NCBI RefSeq assembly: GCF_019510245.1
Contig: NZ_JAEKKT010000122.1
Span: forward strand, 47,851 to 111,850
Source: Streptomyces sp.
GTDB lineage: Bacteria > Actinomycetota > Actinomycetes > Streptomycetales > Streptomycetaceae
DNA length: 64,000 bases
Direction of reading: 5' to 3'
Part shown: one piece after another, positions 50,362-59,522 of the stretch
Layout: the number at the start of each line of letters is the position of its first letter
Position numbering within the stretch: the first letter of the stretch is position 1
The notes under the pieces: model-generated
The model's input: the letters and a program-made list of their open reading frames with translations, nothing else
Told to the model about the DNA's origin: nothing
Database searches by the model: none
Program-made: the position numbers and the translations under genes

Positions 50362-51903
50362 TCAACGCAGGGCGGCGAGCGGGTTCGGCAGAGCCGTCCA
50401 CTGGTCGCCGGGTACCTCCGGGGAGAGCCGCATCAGGGTCAACGCCTTGGTGGGCAGCGGGCCTTCGAGGAGCGCCGTCAGGTCGGGGGTGGCGGGCAGG
50501 TGCCGTGCGGCCGCCTCCAGGGCCGTCGCCAGGGCCGGTCCCGAACCCGCCGTGCCCGCGAGGGCGCCCGCGACGAGGGAGCCGAACAGCTTGCGGCGCA
50601 GGGTCGTCTCGTCGTCCGTGACCAGGCGGCCCGTCAGGTCGGGCGGGGTGATGCCGTGCCGGCGGAGCCGGGCGGGACTGAGGCGGACGTCGGCCAGGTC
50701 GCGGTAGACCAGGCGGAGCGGGGCACCGGTCTCCGAGAGCACGACCAGGAGGTTCTGGCCGTGCGCCTCCAGGGCCACGCCCAGATCCAGCAGCCGCAGC
50801 CCCACCGTCAGCGCCAGCCGGGTGAACCCGGCGAGCCAGGACGGCGATTCGGGGAGCGCGGTGGTGGCCAGGGCCGCCACCGGCAGGACGCGCTCGCCCG
50901 GCGCCGCGTACGTCTGCGGCGACTCGCGCAGCAGCGCCGCCAGGTCGGGGGAGCCTGCGGTCACCGCGCCCGGCGTGCGGGTGACGTGCAGGAGCCCGTC
51001 CGTGCGGTCCGCCAGGTCCGCGGCGAACGACGACAACGTCACCGCCGCGCCGACCGAGTACGCCGAGATGTCCCGCACGGACGAGGTCAGCCGGGCACTG
51101 AGCGCGGTCTTGACATGTGTGCCGTCGCCAACGGCGAGCGTGCGCAGGGACATCAGCGGGTGCGCGTCCCGCCAGGGCCCGGCGGAGCCGCTCTTGAGGA
51201 CGTGGGCGCGCTGCCAGGGGTGCACGGGAATGAGCAGCCGGTCACCGTCGCGGAGTTCGTCCGGCCAGTCGCCGGTCAGCAGGCAGTCCCCGGCCGCGAC
51301 CGGGACCGTCTCCAGCCGTACGACCGGCCGGTGCTCCGGCCCGTACGCGAGCTGCTCCGCCACCGAGAAACCGGGCCGGGAACGGCAGTTGGGATGGAAG
51401 GGATGCCCGTCGACGACCCGCTGCTCCCACTCCCAGTCGTTCCCCGGGCCGCCGGCCGGAAGGACCCCCGTCGACCGCTCCTCCGGGTCCTTGCGGGGAA
51501 ACCCGCTGTTCGCTCGCGAGAGCGCCAGCGACGCGACGCTGTGCCCGAGTTCGGCGGCGAACCCCGCCGAGTGCGGCCACCCGAGGTCCGTCGTCAACCG
51601 GGCCGGATCGTCGTACACCTCGCCGTCCAGGCGCACGGCGGTCACGTAGGCGTCGGTGGCGTACGGATCCGCCCGTGGTCCGTGCAGCGCCCGCCCGTCG
51701 GCCAGCCACAGGGCGAGGCTGCGCGCCCCGCGCACCCGGCGCGCCACCCACGGCAGCGGCTCGTGCGCCAGCCCTCGCCACAGCCGGGTCAGCACCGCCG
51801 CCCGCGCACCGGGCAGCTCGGCCGCGTACCGATCGACGAGGTCGGGCCGCGTCTCGGCCAGCTCCGCGGCGAGCCGGGTCTCGATGGGGGAGGGACGGTG
51901 CAC
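50362..51903 (-). CDS. IucA/IucC-family NIS siderophore synthetase (copy 1)
   Basis: A 513-aa NIS synthetase that condenses a carboxylic acid with an amine or alcohol using ATP. Motifs in order: GHPFHPNCRSRPGF, LIPVHPWQRAHVLK, KTALSARLTSSVRDIS, LEAHGQNLLVVL and YRDLADVRLS. These include the ATP-contacting His/Arg residues. It is a little shorter than typical (580-620). Divergent from a second NIS gene 117 bp away, with a palindrome between them. No transporter, hydroxylase or decarboxylase for a siderophore is adjacent. Confidence 0.92.
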   Translation of the reverse strand: MHRPSPIETRLAAELAETRPDLVDRYAAELPGARAAVLTRLWRGLAHEPLPWVARRVRGARSLALWLADGRALHGPRADPYATDAYVTAVRLDGEVYDDPARLTTDLGWPHSAGFAAELGHSVASLALSRANSGFPRKDPEERSTGVLPAGGPGNDWEWEQRVVDGHPFHPNCRSRPGFSVAEQLAYGPEHRPVVRLETVPVAAGDCLLTGDWPDELRDGDRLLIPVHPWQRAHVLKSGSAGPWRDAHPLMSLRTLAVGDGTHVKTALSARLTSSVRDISAYSVGAAVTLSSFAADLADRTDGLLHVTRTPGAVTAGSPDLAALLRESPQTYAAPGERVLPVAALATTALPESPSWLAGFTRLALTVGLRLLDLGVALEAHGQNLLVVLSETGAPLRLVYRDLADVRLSPARLRRHGITPPDLTGRLVTDDETTLRRKLFGSLVAGALAGTAGSGPALATALEAAARHLPATPDLTALLEGPLPTKALTLMRLSPEVPGDQWTALPNPLAALR

Positions 51904-51930
51904 GGGAGGGCTCCTCGGGGACGGGTACGA

Positions 51931-51945
51931 CGGTCATGATGACCG
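51931..51945. promoter_or_regulatory. Palindrome CGGTCAT-G-ATGACCG
   Basis: A perfect 15-bp inverted repeat centred in the divergent promoter of the two NIS synthetase genes. It does not look like the TTAGG-type iron box used by DmdR/IdeR in actinobacteria. Confidence 0.5.
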
Positions 51946-52020
51946 GTGACGAGAGACATACTGATCGCGACCGGACCGCGCGGACGCGGACCGGCCGGAC
52001 TGTGCGAACGTAGAGAACGA

Positions 52021-53532
52021 ATGGAACGCGTGGACCCGATGCCCTCCAGCGACGCCGTCGGCGAGCGTGCCGACGCGTACGCTGCCGTGCCCCTGCTCAA
52101 CTGCCTGCTGCGGGAGGTGGCCCAGCCGCTCCCGGGCGCCGGGGAAGGGCCGTCACGGGTCTACCGGCTGCCCGGCGGCGGACGGCTGCTGCGGGTGCGC
52201 GGCGAACGCCGGCCGACCGCTCCCGAGGTGTACGCGGACGGCGCCTGGCACCGCGTCGGCCATCCCGAACTGGTGAAACTCGTCACCGAGGAACTGCGCA
52301 GACACACCGGGCTGTCCAACGGTGACCTGCCGACCGAGATGATCGACAGCAGGGACGCGGTCGCCGCGCTGCTCACGGCACGCGCCCGGGCGACGGCGCC
52401 CGACGACCCGTACCTGCGTTCGGAGCAGTCCCTCATCACCGGCCATCCCTACCACCCCGCCCCCAAGGCACGTGGCGGCGGCCCGGTCACCGCCTGGCTG
52501 CCGTACGCCCCCGAGGCGCACGCCCGGTTCCCGCTGGTGCTGCTCGCGGTCCGCGCGGACGAGGTGGTGGAGGAGGGCGACACGGCCGCGCTGGACGCCC
52601 TGGCCGCGCCGGGGGCCGTGCCGCAGGGCTACCGGCTGCTGCCCGCCCACCCCTGGCAGCTCGACCTGGTCGCCCGCGACCTCGCCCCCGCCTTCGCGGA
52701 CGGGCGGCTGCTGCGCCTCGGCGAGAGCGGCTTCACGGCCTGGCCGACCGCGGCGATCCGCACGGTGTACGAGCCGGAGCGGGACCTCTTCCTGAAGTTC
52801 AGCCTCGATGTCCGGATCACCAACGACATCCGCCGCCTCTGGGCACACGACCTGCGCAGACTGCGCCGTACGGACGCGGCCGCCACCGCCGCGTTCGCGG
52901 CCATGGGCGGGCCCGCCGGCTGGCTCGGCGACCGCGGCTACCGCACCGCCCGCTTCGCCTTCGAGGAGCTGGCCGTTCTCGTCCGGGACGGGCTGCGCGG
53001 GCCGCTGCTGCCCGGGGCCACCCCGCTGCTCGCCGCCGGCCTGGTGGAGGGCTTCGACGGCGACCCGCTGGCCGCGGCGGCGGACCCCGGTGCCTGGTGG
53101 GCGGCGTATCTGCGGGCGGTCGTACCCCCTGCCCTGACCGCCTTCGCCGAGCACGGCGTCGTCCTCGAAGCGCATCTGCAGAACACCCTGGTCGCCGTCG
53201 ACGCCGACGGCATGCCGGTGCAGGCGCTGTACCGGGACGCCGAAGGGATCAAGCTGCTGGCCGACGTGGACCGGGCCGCCGGCTGGGAGCGGCTCGTGTA
53301 CTGCCTCGTGGTCAACCACCTGACCGAGGTCGCCGCCGCGCTCGCCGAACGCCACCCCGGGTTCGACCCGTGGCCGGCGGCACGGCGGGAGCTGGCCCGG
53401 CATCCGCTCCCGGAGGTGAGCGGCCTGCTGGCCTCCCCGACGCTGCCCGGCAAGACCAACCTTCTGCTGCGCTGGACCGGCGCGGACGGGGCCGACGCGC
53501 GCTATCTGCCGTTGCCGAATCCCCTGGCGTGA
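52021..53532 (+). CDS. IucA/IucC-family NIS siderophore synthetase (copy 2)
   Basis: A 503-aa NIS synthetase distinct from copy 1. It has TGHPYHPAPKARGG, LLPAHPWQLDLV, FLKFSLDVRITNDIRR, VLEAHLQNTLVAV and LYRDAEGIKLL, so the full motif set is kept. ATG 52021 and 52039 are both possible starts. Two different NIS enzymes usually act at two ends of one citrate-like or dicarboxylate core. The SDR at 53588 follows 55 bases downstream and may be in the same unit. Confidence 0.9.
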   Translation: MERVDPMPSSDAVGERADAYAAVPLLNCLLREVAQPLPGAGEGPSRVYRLPGGGRLLRVRGERRPTAPEVYADGAWHRVGHPELVKLVTEELRRHTGLSNGDLPTEMIDSRDAVAALLTARARATAPDDPYLRSEQSLITGHPYHPAPKARGGGPVTAWLPYAPEAHARFPLVLLAVRADEVVEEGDTAALDALAAPGAVPQGYRLLPAHPWQLDLVARDLAPAFADGRLLRLGESGFTAWPTAAIRTVYEPERDLFLKFSLDVRITNDIRRLWAHDLRRLRRTDAAATAAFAAMGGPAGWLGDRGYRTARFAFEELAVLVRDGLRGPLLPGATPLLAAGLVEGFDGDPLAAAADPGAWWAAYLRAVVPPALTAFAEHGVVLEAHLQNTLVAVDADGMPVQALYRDAEGIKLLADVDRAAGWERLVYCLVVNHLTEVAAALAERHPGFDPWPAARRELARHPLPEVSGLLASPTLPGKTNLLLRWTGADGADARYLPLPNPLA

Positions 53533-53587
53533 AGGCCTCTGTATCCTCTGCCGGGGATGCGTGACGCGATCATGGCATGGGGGCCCG

Positions 53588-54352
53588 ATGGGGACGCTGG
53601 ACGGCAGAACGGCTCTGGTCACCGGCGCCGGGCGGGGGATCGGCCGGGCCATCGCCCGCCGTCTCGCGGTGGACAGCGCGCTCGTCGCCGTCCACTACGG
53701 AAGTGACGAGTCCTCGGCGCGTGAGACCGTCGCGCTGATCACCGAGGCCGGCGGGCGCGCTTTTCCCGTGCGTGGTCCGCTCGACGCGCCCGACGGCATC
53801 CGAACGGTGTACGAGCGACTCGATGCCGGTCTGCGCGCACTGGATGAGCCGACCGCGCTGGACGTCCTGGTCAACAACGCCGGCTTCAACATCGGGGGCG
53901 GCATCCGCGAGGTGACCCCGCAGGACTTCGACCGGCTCATGGCCGTCCATGCCAGGGCACCGCTGTTTCTCGTGCAGGAAGGGCTTCCGCTCCTGCGCGA
54001 GGGCGGCCGCATCGTCAACATCAGTTCGGCGGCGACCCGCGTGGCCCTCCCCTCCGCCCTCGCCTACACCATGGCCAAGGCGGCCCTGGAAGCCCTCACC
54101 CACACGCTCGCCAAGGAACTGGGGGACAGGCAGATCACGGTGAACTGCGTGGCCCCGGGGTTCGTCAGGACGGACATGAACCGGAAGCGCTGGGCAACGC
54201 CCGAGGCGGAGGCCCGGCACGCCGCGCTCTCCGCGTTCGGCAGGATGGGGGAGCCGGCCGACGTCGCGGACGTCGTGGCCTTCCTCGCCTCCCCGGACTC
54301 CCGCTGGGTGACGGGTCAGTGCATCGACGCGTCCGGCGGATCGGCCCTGTGA
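53588..54352 (+). CDS. Short-chain dehydrogenase/reductase
   Basis: A 254-aa classical SDR: ALVTGAGRGIGRAIARRL for cofactor, NNAGFNIGGG, catalytic Ser in VNISSAA and Tyr-x3-Lys in YTMAKAAL, and the end VTGQCIDASGG typical of FabG-like 3-oxoacyl-ACP reductases. The start is ATG 53588. It lies directly behind the second NIS gene; whether it serves that pathway or a separate one is open. Confidence 0.92.
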   Translation: MGTLDGRTALVTGAGRGIGRAIARRLAVDSALVAVHYGSDESSARETVALITEAGGRAFPVRGPLDAPDGIRTVYERLDAGLRALDEPTALDVLVNNAGFNIGGGIREVTPQDFDRLMAVHARAPLFLVQEGLPLLREGGRIVNISSAATRVALPSALAYTMAKAALEALTHTLAKELGDRQITVNCVAPGFVRTDMNRKRWATPEAEARHAALSAFGRMGEPADVADVVAFLASPDSRWVTGQCIDASGGSAL

Positions 54353-54471
54353 CCACTCCTGTGTGGTGTCACGCTTGGTTACTATGCTCACCTCAAGGAC
54401 CCCGTTCCGGGTCGCAGCGCCTGGGAGCCGAGCGTGGAATGTAAGGTAAGCGAATCGTTGGGCCTTGGAAG

Positions 54472-55377
54472 ATGTTGAGAGAGGTAGTAGCAACCCGCTA
54501 TATCGAACCTCTTCGGACCGGCGGTTCCGTGCCCGGGATCGTCGAGGCCGACGACCTCGGCACCTACGTCGTCAAGTTCACCGGCTCCGCGCAGGGGCAC
54601 AAGGCGCTGATCGCCGAGGTGATCGTGGGAGAGCTGGCGCGGGCGCTCGGGCTGCGGTTCCCCGAGCTCGTGCTGGTGCACTTCGACCCGGCGATCGCCG
54701 GCGACGAGCCGCACCAGGAGGTCCGGGACCTGCACGCGGCCAGCGGCGGGGTGAACCTCGGGATGGACTTCCTGCCCGGTGCGCAGGACTTCACCCCGCA
54801 GATCGCCGAGGTCTTCCCGGTGGACCCGCTGGAGGCGGGCCGGATCGTCTGGCTGGACGCGCTCACCGTCAACGTCGACCGTACGGTGCACAGCTCCAAC
54901 CTCATGGTCTGGCCGACCTTGGGCATCGCACCCCCGCGCCTGTGGCTCATCGACCACGGCGCCGCGCTCGTCTTCCACCACCGCTGGGACACCTCGGCCC
55001 CCGGGAAGGCGTACGACTTCCGTCATCACGCCCTCGGCCGGTACGGCCCCGACACCCGGTCCGCCGACGCCGAACTCGCGCCCGCGGTGACCGAGAAGCT
55101 GCTCCGGGACGTCCTCGCCGAGGTCCCGGACGCCTGGCTCACCGACTTCGGTACGCCCGAGGAGATGCGCGATGCCTACGTCGGCTACCTGCTGGCCCGG
55201 GTACGGGCCTCCGCCGAGTGGCTCCCCACCGACTTCCCGGGCCGCGACCAGCTCGCGGCCGAGGAGGCCGCCCGCGCGGCCAGGAACCAGCAGGGACGCC
55301 CGGACTGGCTGAAGCGGGTCCCGGACCTGCACGGCAAGCCCGCGGCCCAACAGGATTGGTCGGTGCACCTCGGATGA
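54472..55377 (+). CDS. HipA-like kinase-fold protein
   Basis: A 301-aa protein with HipA-like kinase features: nucleotide-binding TYVVKFTGSAQGHKALIAEVIVGELARALGL, catalytic-loop NVDRTVHSSNLMVW and a metal-binding LWLIDHGAALVFH. Similar proteins are often misnamed aminotransferases. It lacks the N-subdomain-1 and partner HipB gene of true toxin-antitoxin HipA, so it is probably a housekeeping or modifying kinase. The start ATG 54472 follows GGAAG. Its stop overlaps the SelT/W-like gene as ATGA. Confidence 0.85.
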   Translation: MLREVVATRYIEPLRTGGSVPGIVEADDLGTYVVKFTGSAQGHKALIAEVIVGELARALGLRFPELVLVHFDPAIAGDEPHQEVRDLHAASGGVNLGMDFLPGAQDFTPQIAEVFPVDPLEAGRIVWLDALTVNVDRTVHSSNLMVWPTLGIAPPRLWLIDHGAALVFHHRWDTSAPGKAYDFRHHALGRYGPDTRSADAELAPAVTEKLLRDVLAEVPDAWLTDFGTPEEMRDAYVGYLLARVRASAEWLPTDFPGRDQLAAEEAARAARNQQGRPDWLKRVPDLHGKPAAQQDWSVHLG

Positions 55378-55661
55378 GCGACAGCGCGCGTGTGGAGATC
55401 GAGTACTGCACCCAGTGCCGCTGGCTGCCGCGGGCGGCCTGGCTGGCGCAGGAGCTGCTGACCACCTTCGAGACCGAGCTGACGGAGCTGGCGCTGAAGC
55501 CGGGCAAGGGCGGCGTCTTCGTCGTACGGGTCGGTGACGAGGTGGTCTGGGACCGGCGCGAGCAGGGCTTCCCCGAGCCCACGGCCGTGAAGCAGGCCGT
55601 ACGCGACCGAGTGGCCCCGGGAAAGCCCCTGGGCCACTCGGACAGGACCGCGCAGGACTAG
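55374..55661 (+). CDS. SelT/SelW/SelH (Rdx)-family protein
   Basis: A 95-aa thioredoxin-like protein. It starts VEIEYCTQCRWLPRAAWLAQELL; Cys12 and Cys15 form the CxxC that replaces the Cys-x-x-Sec of eukaryotic SelW. GGVFVVRVGDEVVWDRREQGFPE is the conserved second half. There is no in-frame UGA, so no selenocysteine. The start overlaps the HipA-like kinase stop by four bases, so the pair is co-translated and may be functionally joined. Confidence 0.92.
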   Translation: MSDSARVEIEYCTQCRWLPRAAWLAQELLTTFETELTELALKPGKGGVFVVRVGDEVVWDRREQGFPEPTAVKQAVRDRVAPGKPLGHSDRTAQD

Positions 55662-55662
55662 G

Positions 55663-57285
55663 TCAGCCGCGCAGCTGCTGGTACGCGGGCAGCGTCAGGA
55701 AGTCCGCGTAGTCCTCGTCGAGGGCGACGGTGAGCAGCAGGTCGTGGGCCTGCTGCCAGTGGCCGGCCGCGAAGGCCTGGTCGCCGGTCTCCGCGCGGAT
55801 GGCGTCGAGTTCCTCGGCGGCGATCTTGCGTGCCAGTTCCGGCGTGGCCTTCTCGCCGTTCTCGAACTCGACGCCCGCGTTGATCCACTGCCAGATCTGC
55901 GACCGCGAGATCTCCGCGGTGGCCGCGTCCTCCATGAGGTTGAAGATGGCCACCGCGCCGAGCCCGCGCAGCCACGCCTCGATGTAACGGATGCCCACCT
56001 GCACGGCGTTGACCAGACCGGCGTAGGTCGGCTTCGCCTCCAGCGAGTCGACCGCGATCAGGTCGGCGGCCTCGACGTGGACGTCCTCGCGCAGCCGGTC
56101 CTTCTGGTTCGGCCGGTCGCCGAGGACCCGGTCGAAGGACTCCATGGCGATCGGGACCAGGTCGGGGTGGGCGACCCAGGAGCCGTCGAAGCCGTCGTTC
56201 GCCTCGCGGTCCTTGTCTGCGCGGACCTTCTCGAAGGCGACCTTGTTGACCTCGGGGTCGCGGCGGGACGGGATGAAGGCCGCCATGCCGCCGATCGCGT
56301 GGGCGCCGCGCTTGTGGCAGGTGCGGACGAGGAGTTCGGTGTACGCCCGCATGAACGGGGCCGTCATGGTGACCGCGTTGCGGTCCGGGAGGACGAACCG
56401 GGGCCCGCCGTCACGGAAGTTCTTGACGATGGAGAAGAGGTAGTCCCAGCGGCCGGCGTTCAGCCCCGAGGCGTGGTCGCGCAGTTCGTAGAGGATCTCC
56501 TCCATCTCGTACGCGGCCGTGATCGTCTCGATCAGCACGGTGGCGCGGACGCTGCCCTGCGGGATGCCGACGTGGTCCTGCGCGAAGACGAACACGTCGT
56601 TCCAGAGCCGGGCCTCGAGGTGCGACTCGGTCTTCGGAAGGTAGAAGTACGGTCCCTTGCCGAGGTCCAGCAGCCGCTGGGCGTTGTGGAAGAAGTAGAG
56701 CCCGAAGTCGACGAAGGCGCCGGGCACCTGCTCGCCGTCCACCTCGACGTGCCGCTCGTTCAGGTGCCAGCCGCGCGGCCGCATGACGACCGTCGCGAGC
56801 TCCTCGTCCGGGCGCAGGGCGTACGACTTGCCGCTCGCCGGGTCCGTGAAGTCGATGTTCCGGGTGTAGGCGTCGATCAGGTTCAGCTGCCCCAGGACGA
56901 CGTTCTCCCAGGTCGGTGCGGAGGCGTCCTCGAAGTCCGCGAGCCAGATCCGGGCGCCCGAGTTGAGGGCGTTGACGGTCATCTTGCGGTCGGTCGGACC
57001 GGTGATCTCGACCCGCCTGTCGTTCAGGGCCGCGGGGGAGGGGGCCACCCGCCAGGAGTCGTCCGCGCGGACTGCGGCGGTCTCCGGGAGGAAGTCCAGG
57101 GTCGAGGTGCGGGCGATCTCGGCGCGGCGCTCGGCGCGGCGGGCGAGGAGTTCGGCCCGGCGCGGCGAGAACCGCCGGTGCAGCTCGGCCACGAAGGCGA
57201 GCGCCGCTTCGGTGAGGACCTCCTCCTGTCGGGGCAGGGGCTCGGCGTCGACGATGGCCGGCGGAGACGGCGCTGGTGCGGACAT
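55663..57285 (-). CDS. aceB: Malate synthase A
   Basis: A 540-aa malate synthase that condenses glyoxylate with acetyl-CoA. The family signature is intact: [17 protein letters not shown]. Other conserved parts are [73 protein letters not shown] and [14 protein letters not shown]. Isocitrate lyase is not in view and the promoter carries ureide-type operators, so here it most likely disposes of glyoxylate from allantoate/ureidoglycolate breakdown. The start is ATG 57285. Convergent with the SelW-like gene with one base between stops. Confidence 0.96.
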   Translation of the reverse strand: MSAPAPSPPAIVDAEPLPRQEEVLTEAALAFVAELHRRFSPRRAELLARRAERRAEIARTSTLDFLPETAAVRADDSWRVAPSPAALNDRRVEITGPTDRKMTVNALNSGARIWLADFEDASAPTWENVVLGQLNLIDAYTRNIDFTDPASGKSYALRPDEELATVVMRPRGWHLNERHVEVDGEQVPGAFVDFGLYFFHNAQRLLDLGKGPYFYLPKTESHLEARLWNDVFVFAQDHVGIPQGSVRATVLIETITAAYEMEEILYELRDHASGLNAGRWDYLFSIVKNFRDGGPRFVLPDRNAVTMTAPFMRAYTELLVRTCHKRGAHAIGGMAAFIPSRRDPEVNKVAFEKVRADKDREANDGFDGSWVAHPDLVPIAMESFDRVLGDRPNQKDRLREDVHVEAADLIAVDSLEAKPTYAGLVNAVQVGIRYIEAWLRGLGAVAIFNLMEDAATAEISRSQIWQWINAGVEFENGEKATPELARKIAAEELDAIRAETGDQAFAAGHWQQAHDLLLTVALDEDYADFLTLPAYQQLRG

Positions 57286-57367
57286 GAGCTGTCACTTCCT
57301 TCAGCGGTGGCACCGGGTGCCAGTCGTTCCGGGTGGAGCGAAGCACACCCGGTCGGGGGTCGGGCGC

Positions 57368-57420
57368 TTCTGAACAGTGGATACTAGTTTCCTCATTGTG
57401 GAAGTTCAATGGTTTGTTGA
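57368..57420. promoter_or_regulatory. aceB operators: two AllR-type sites plus TCAAT-N5-GTTGA
   Basis: TTCCTCATTGTGGAA (57389-57403) and the weaker TTCTGAACAGTGGAT (57368-57382) start 21 bp apart. TCAATGGTTTGTTGA (57406-57420) differs by one base from the other TCAAC-N5-GTTGA sites. The cluster is 83 to 135 bp upstream of aceB. Confidence 0.65.
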
Positions 57421-57469
57421 CGTCGAGATTCTCCGGGTCGAGGCAAGGTGGCGCTCGGTGCCACCCCGC

Positions 57470-58069
57470 TCACTCAAGGTGGCCCAGGTCCTCCTCCGTG
57501 TCGATGTCGTACGGCTCGGCCACGTCCCCGCACTCGACGAGCGTGATCGCCTCCTCGTGCGCCTTGAGATAGGCGCGGGCGCCCCGGTCTCCGGTCGCGC
57601 TCGCGGCGATCCCCGCCCAGTGGGCCGAGCCGAACAGGACGGGATGGCCGCGCACCCCGTCGTAGGCGGCCGAGACCAGCGAGTCCGCGTCCCGGTACCC
57701 ACCGAGCACCCGTGCCACGGCCGTGCTTATGATCCCGGGCTGGTCCACCAGGGACACCAGGGCGGCCCGTACCCCCGCCCCCGCGAGCGACTCCAGCCCC
57801 ACCCGCAGCGAGGACCCCATCCCCTCGGCCCAGTCCGGGTTCTCCACGACCACGCAGCCCTCCAGCCCGGCCCGCTCCCGCACGTCGTCCGCCAGGGCCC
57901 CGAGAACCACGTGCACCGGCCCGCAGCCGCCCGCCCGCAGCACCTCGACCGCGTACTCCACCAGGGGCCGCCCTCGGTGCGTCAGCAGGGCCTTGGGACG
58001 GCCGCCGAGCCGCCTGCCACCGCCTGCGGCGAGCAGCAGCCCGGCGATCCGGTCATGCGTCTCCGTCAT
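57470..58069 (-). CDS. MocA-like nucleotidyltransferase
   Basis: A 199-aa NTP-transferase: GLLLAAGGGRRLGGRPKALL is the nucleotide-binding loop of MobA/MocA proteins, NPDWAEGMGSSLRVGLESL and VSLVDQPGI complete the pattern. MocA adds CMP to molybdopterin for xanthine dehydrogenase family enzymes, which produce urate, so it would suit the purine setting, although no dehydrogenase subunits are in the window. The start ATG 58069 is preferred. It lies just upstream of aceB on the same strand. Confidence 0.87.
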   Translation of the reverse strand: MTETHDRIAGLLLAAGGGRRLGGRPKALLTHRGRPLVEYAVEVLRAGGCGPVHVVLGALADDVRERAGLEGCVVVENPDWAEGMGSSLRVGLESLAGAGVRAALVSLVDQPGIISTAVARVLGGYRDADSLVSAAYDGVRGHPVLFGSAHWAGIAASATGDRGARAYLKAHEEAITLVECGDVAEPYDIDTEEDLGHLE

Positions 58070-58224
58070 GCGTCCTGCATACCCGACGCCGGGGCGGGCG
58101 GCCGGTTCCGAAGGGCTGAAATTCGGTCCGCGCTGTAGCGCTTTCCGCATGGGAGGGCGTTTACTGACCCGCGTCCGCGGGCGCCCGATCACCGTTCGGG
58201 GGCGCCCGGAGAGGGGGGAGAGCT

Positions 58225-58536
58225 GTGTTGCGGAGCTTGGGACAGAGGCCAGTGACCGGCAGCGACGAGGATCCGAGAGTGACGGAACTGCGCACGGCGG
58301 TCTCCCGGCTGCGCCGCGAACTGGCCGCGCACCCGGCCGAGTTCCCGGACCGTGCGATAGCGGAGGACGAGCTGGCGGCCCTGGCGGCGATGGCCGTGGG
58401 CGGCATCCCGGAGATCCCGCGCCTGCGCCGGTCCCTGTTACTGATCGCGGGCGCGATCGGTTCGATGAGCGCCCTGTCGCGGGGCCTGTCGGACGTACGG
58501 CAGGCGGTGGACCTGTTCGGAGAGCCGAGACGTTGA
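58225..58536 (+). CDS. Small protein, DUF5955-like
   Basis: A 103-aa helical protein: DPRVTELRTAVSRLRRELAAHPAEFPDRAIAEDELAALAAMA, then LRRSLLLIAGAIGSMSALSRGLSDVRQAVDLFG. It matches my memory of the DUF5955 family found in streptomycetes. The start GTG 58225 follows GGGGGGAGAG. Function is unknown. Confidence 0.75.
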   Translation: MLRSLGQRPVTGSDEDPRVTELRTAVSRLRRELAAHPAEFPDRAIAEDELAALAAMAVGGIPEIPRLRRSLLLIAGAIGSMSALSRGLSDVRQAVDLFGEPRR

Positions 58537-58560
58537 AACGCCTAGAAGGTCACCCACCCG

Positions 58561-58603
58561 GGGGCGCCGGGGGCACCCCCGGCCGAAGGCTGGGGAGGAA
58601 CTG
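58561..58603. repeat. Dispersed intergenic repeat, copy 2
   Basis: Same unit as 27650-27692, with GGGCGCCGGGGGCACCCCC in place of GGGCGCTGGGGGTACCCCC. It lies between a plus-strand gene and the allR 3' end, so it may act as a bidirectional terminator. Confidence 0.75.
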
Positions 58604-58657
58604 CGCGGGCAACCACACGTCACCCGCACTCGCCGATGCTCCTGTCGGCCCCACCCG

Positions 58658-59443
58658 TTAGGCTCCTGAACTGGCCAGCGCCCGGGACAACTCGACAGCC
58701 ACCTGCTGCAGCACCGGCACGATCTTCTCGACGGCCGCCTCGGTCACCCGCCCCGCGGGCCCGGAGATCGAGATGGCCGCCGCGGTGGGCGAATCCGGCA
58801 CCGACACCGCAAGGCACCGCACCCCCACCTCCTGCTCGTTGTCGTCCACGGCGTACCCGAGCTCCCGCACCTGTGCGAGGGCGGCCAGGAACCCCTCCGG
58901 CGTCGTGATGGTCCTCTCCGTCGCCGCCGGCATCCCGGTCCGCCCCAGCAGCGCCCGCACCTCGGCGTCCGGCACGTTCGCCAGCAGCGCCTTGCCCACG
59001 CCCGTGGAATGCGGCAGCACCCGCCGCCCCACCTCGGTGAACATCCTCATCGAATGCTTCGACGGGACCTGCGCCACGTACACGATCTCGTCCCCGTCGA
59101 GCAGTGCCATGTTCGCCGTCTCTCCGGTCTCCTCGACCAGCCGCGCGAGGTACGGCCGCGCCCAGGTGCCGAGCAGCCGGGACGCCGACTCACCGAGCCG
59201 GATCAGCCGGGGGCCGAGCGCGTACCGCCGGTTCGGCTGCTGCCGTACGTAGCCACAGGCGACCAGCGTGCGCATCAGCCGATGGATCGTCGGCAACGGC
59301 AGCCCGCTGCTCGCGGACAGCTCGCTGAGGCCCACCTCGCCGCCCGCGTCCGCCATTCGCTCCAGCAGATCGAAGGCGCGCTCCAGGGACTGGACTCCGC
59401 CGGACCTGGCGGAGTCGTGGGTGCTGGCGCTGGACGTCGGCAC
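58658..59443 (-). CDS. allR: IclR-family regulator AllR (ureide repressor)
   Basis: A 261-aa IclR protein: N-terminal winged helix (VQSLERAFDLLERMADAGGEVGLSELSASSGLPLPTIHRLMRTLVACGYVRQ) and C-terminal effector domain (DGDEIVYVAQVPSKHSMRMFTEVGRRVLPHSTGVGKALLAN, ending GYAVDDNEQEVGVRCLAVSV). The start GTG 59443 follows AAAGGA; no longer start is sensible. The allantoinase gene is divergent. In S. coelicolor the IclR protein at the same place (AllR) represses allantoin genes, and family members respond to glyoxylate or allantoate. Palindromes at 59523-59558 suggest autoregulation. Confidence 0.88.
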   Translation of the reverse strand: MPTSSASTHDSARSGGVQSLERAFDLLERMADAGGEVGLSELSASSGLPLPTIHRLMRTLVACGYVRQQPNRRYALGPRLIRLGESASRLLGTWARPYLARLVEETGETANMALLDGDEIVYVAQVPSKHSMRMFTEVGRRVLPHSTGVGKALLANVPDAEVRALLGRTGMPAATERTITTPEGFLAALAQVRELGYAVDDNEQEVGVRCLAVSVPDSPTAAAISISGPAGRVTEAAVEKIVPVLQQVAVELSRALASSGA

Positions 59444-59522
59444 GGCGCGTTCCTTTCGGACTGACGGGAAGGGCAGAAGCCTACCCGGCAGACGGTTGAC
59501 TCCCCGGTCGTACGTAGCTACG

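Noticed and set aside
51904..52020. Iron-repressor (DmdR/IdeR) box between the NIS synthetases
   Set aside because: I found no TTAGG-type repeat. The only clear palindrome, CGGTCAT-G-ATGACCG, is of a different type.
54472..55377. HipA toxin of a HipAB toxin-antitoxin pair
   Set aside because: No HipB-like HTH gene is adjacent and the N-terminal HipA subdomain is absent; the neighbour is a SelW-like protein.
55374..55661. Selenocysteine in the SelW-like protein
   Set aside because: The motif is Cys-Thr-Gln-Cys and there is no in-frame TGA before the normal stop.
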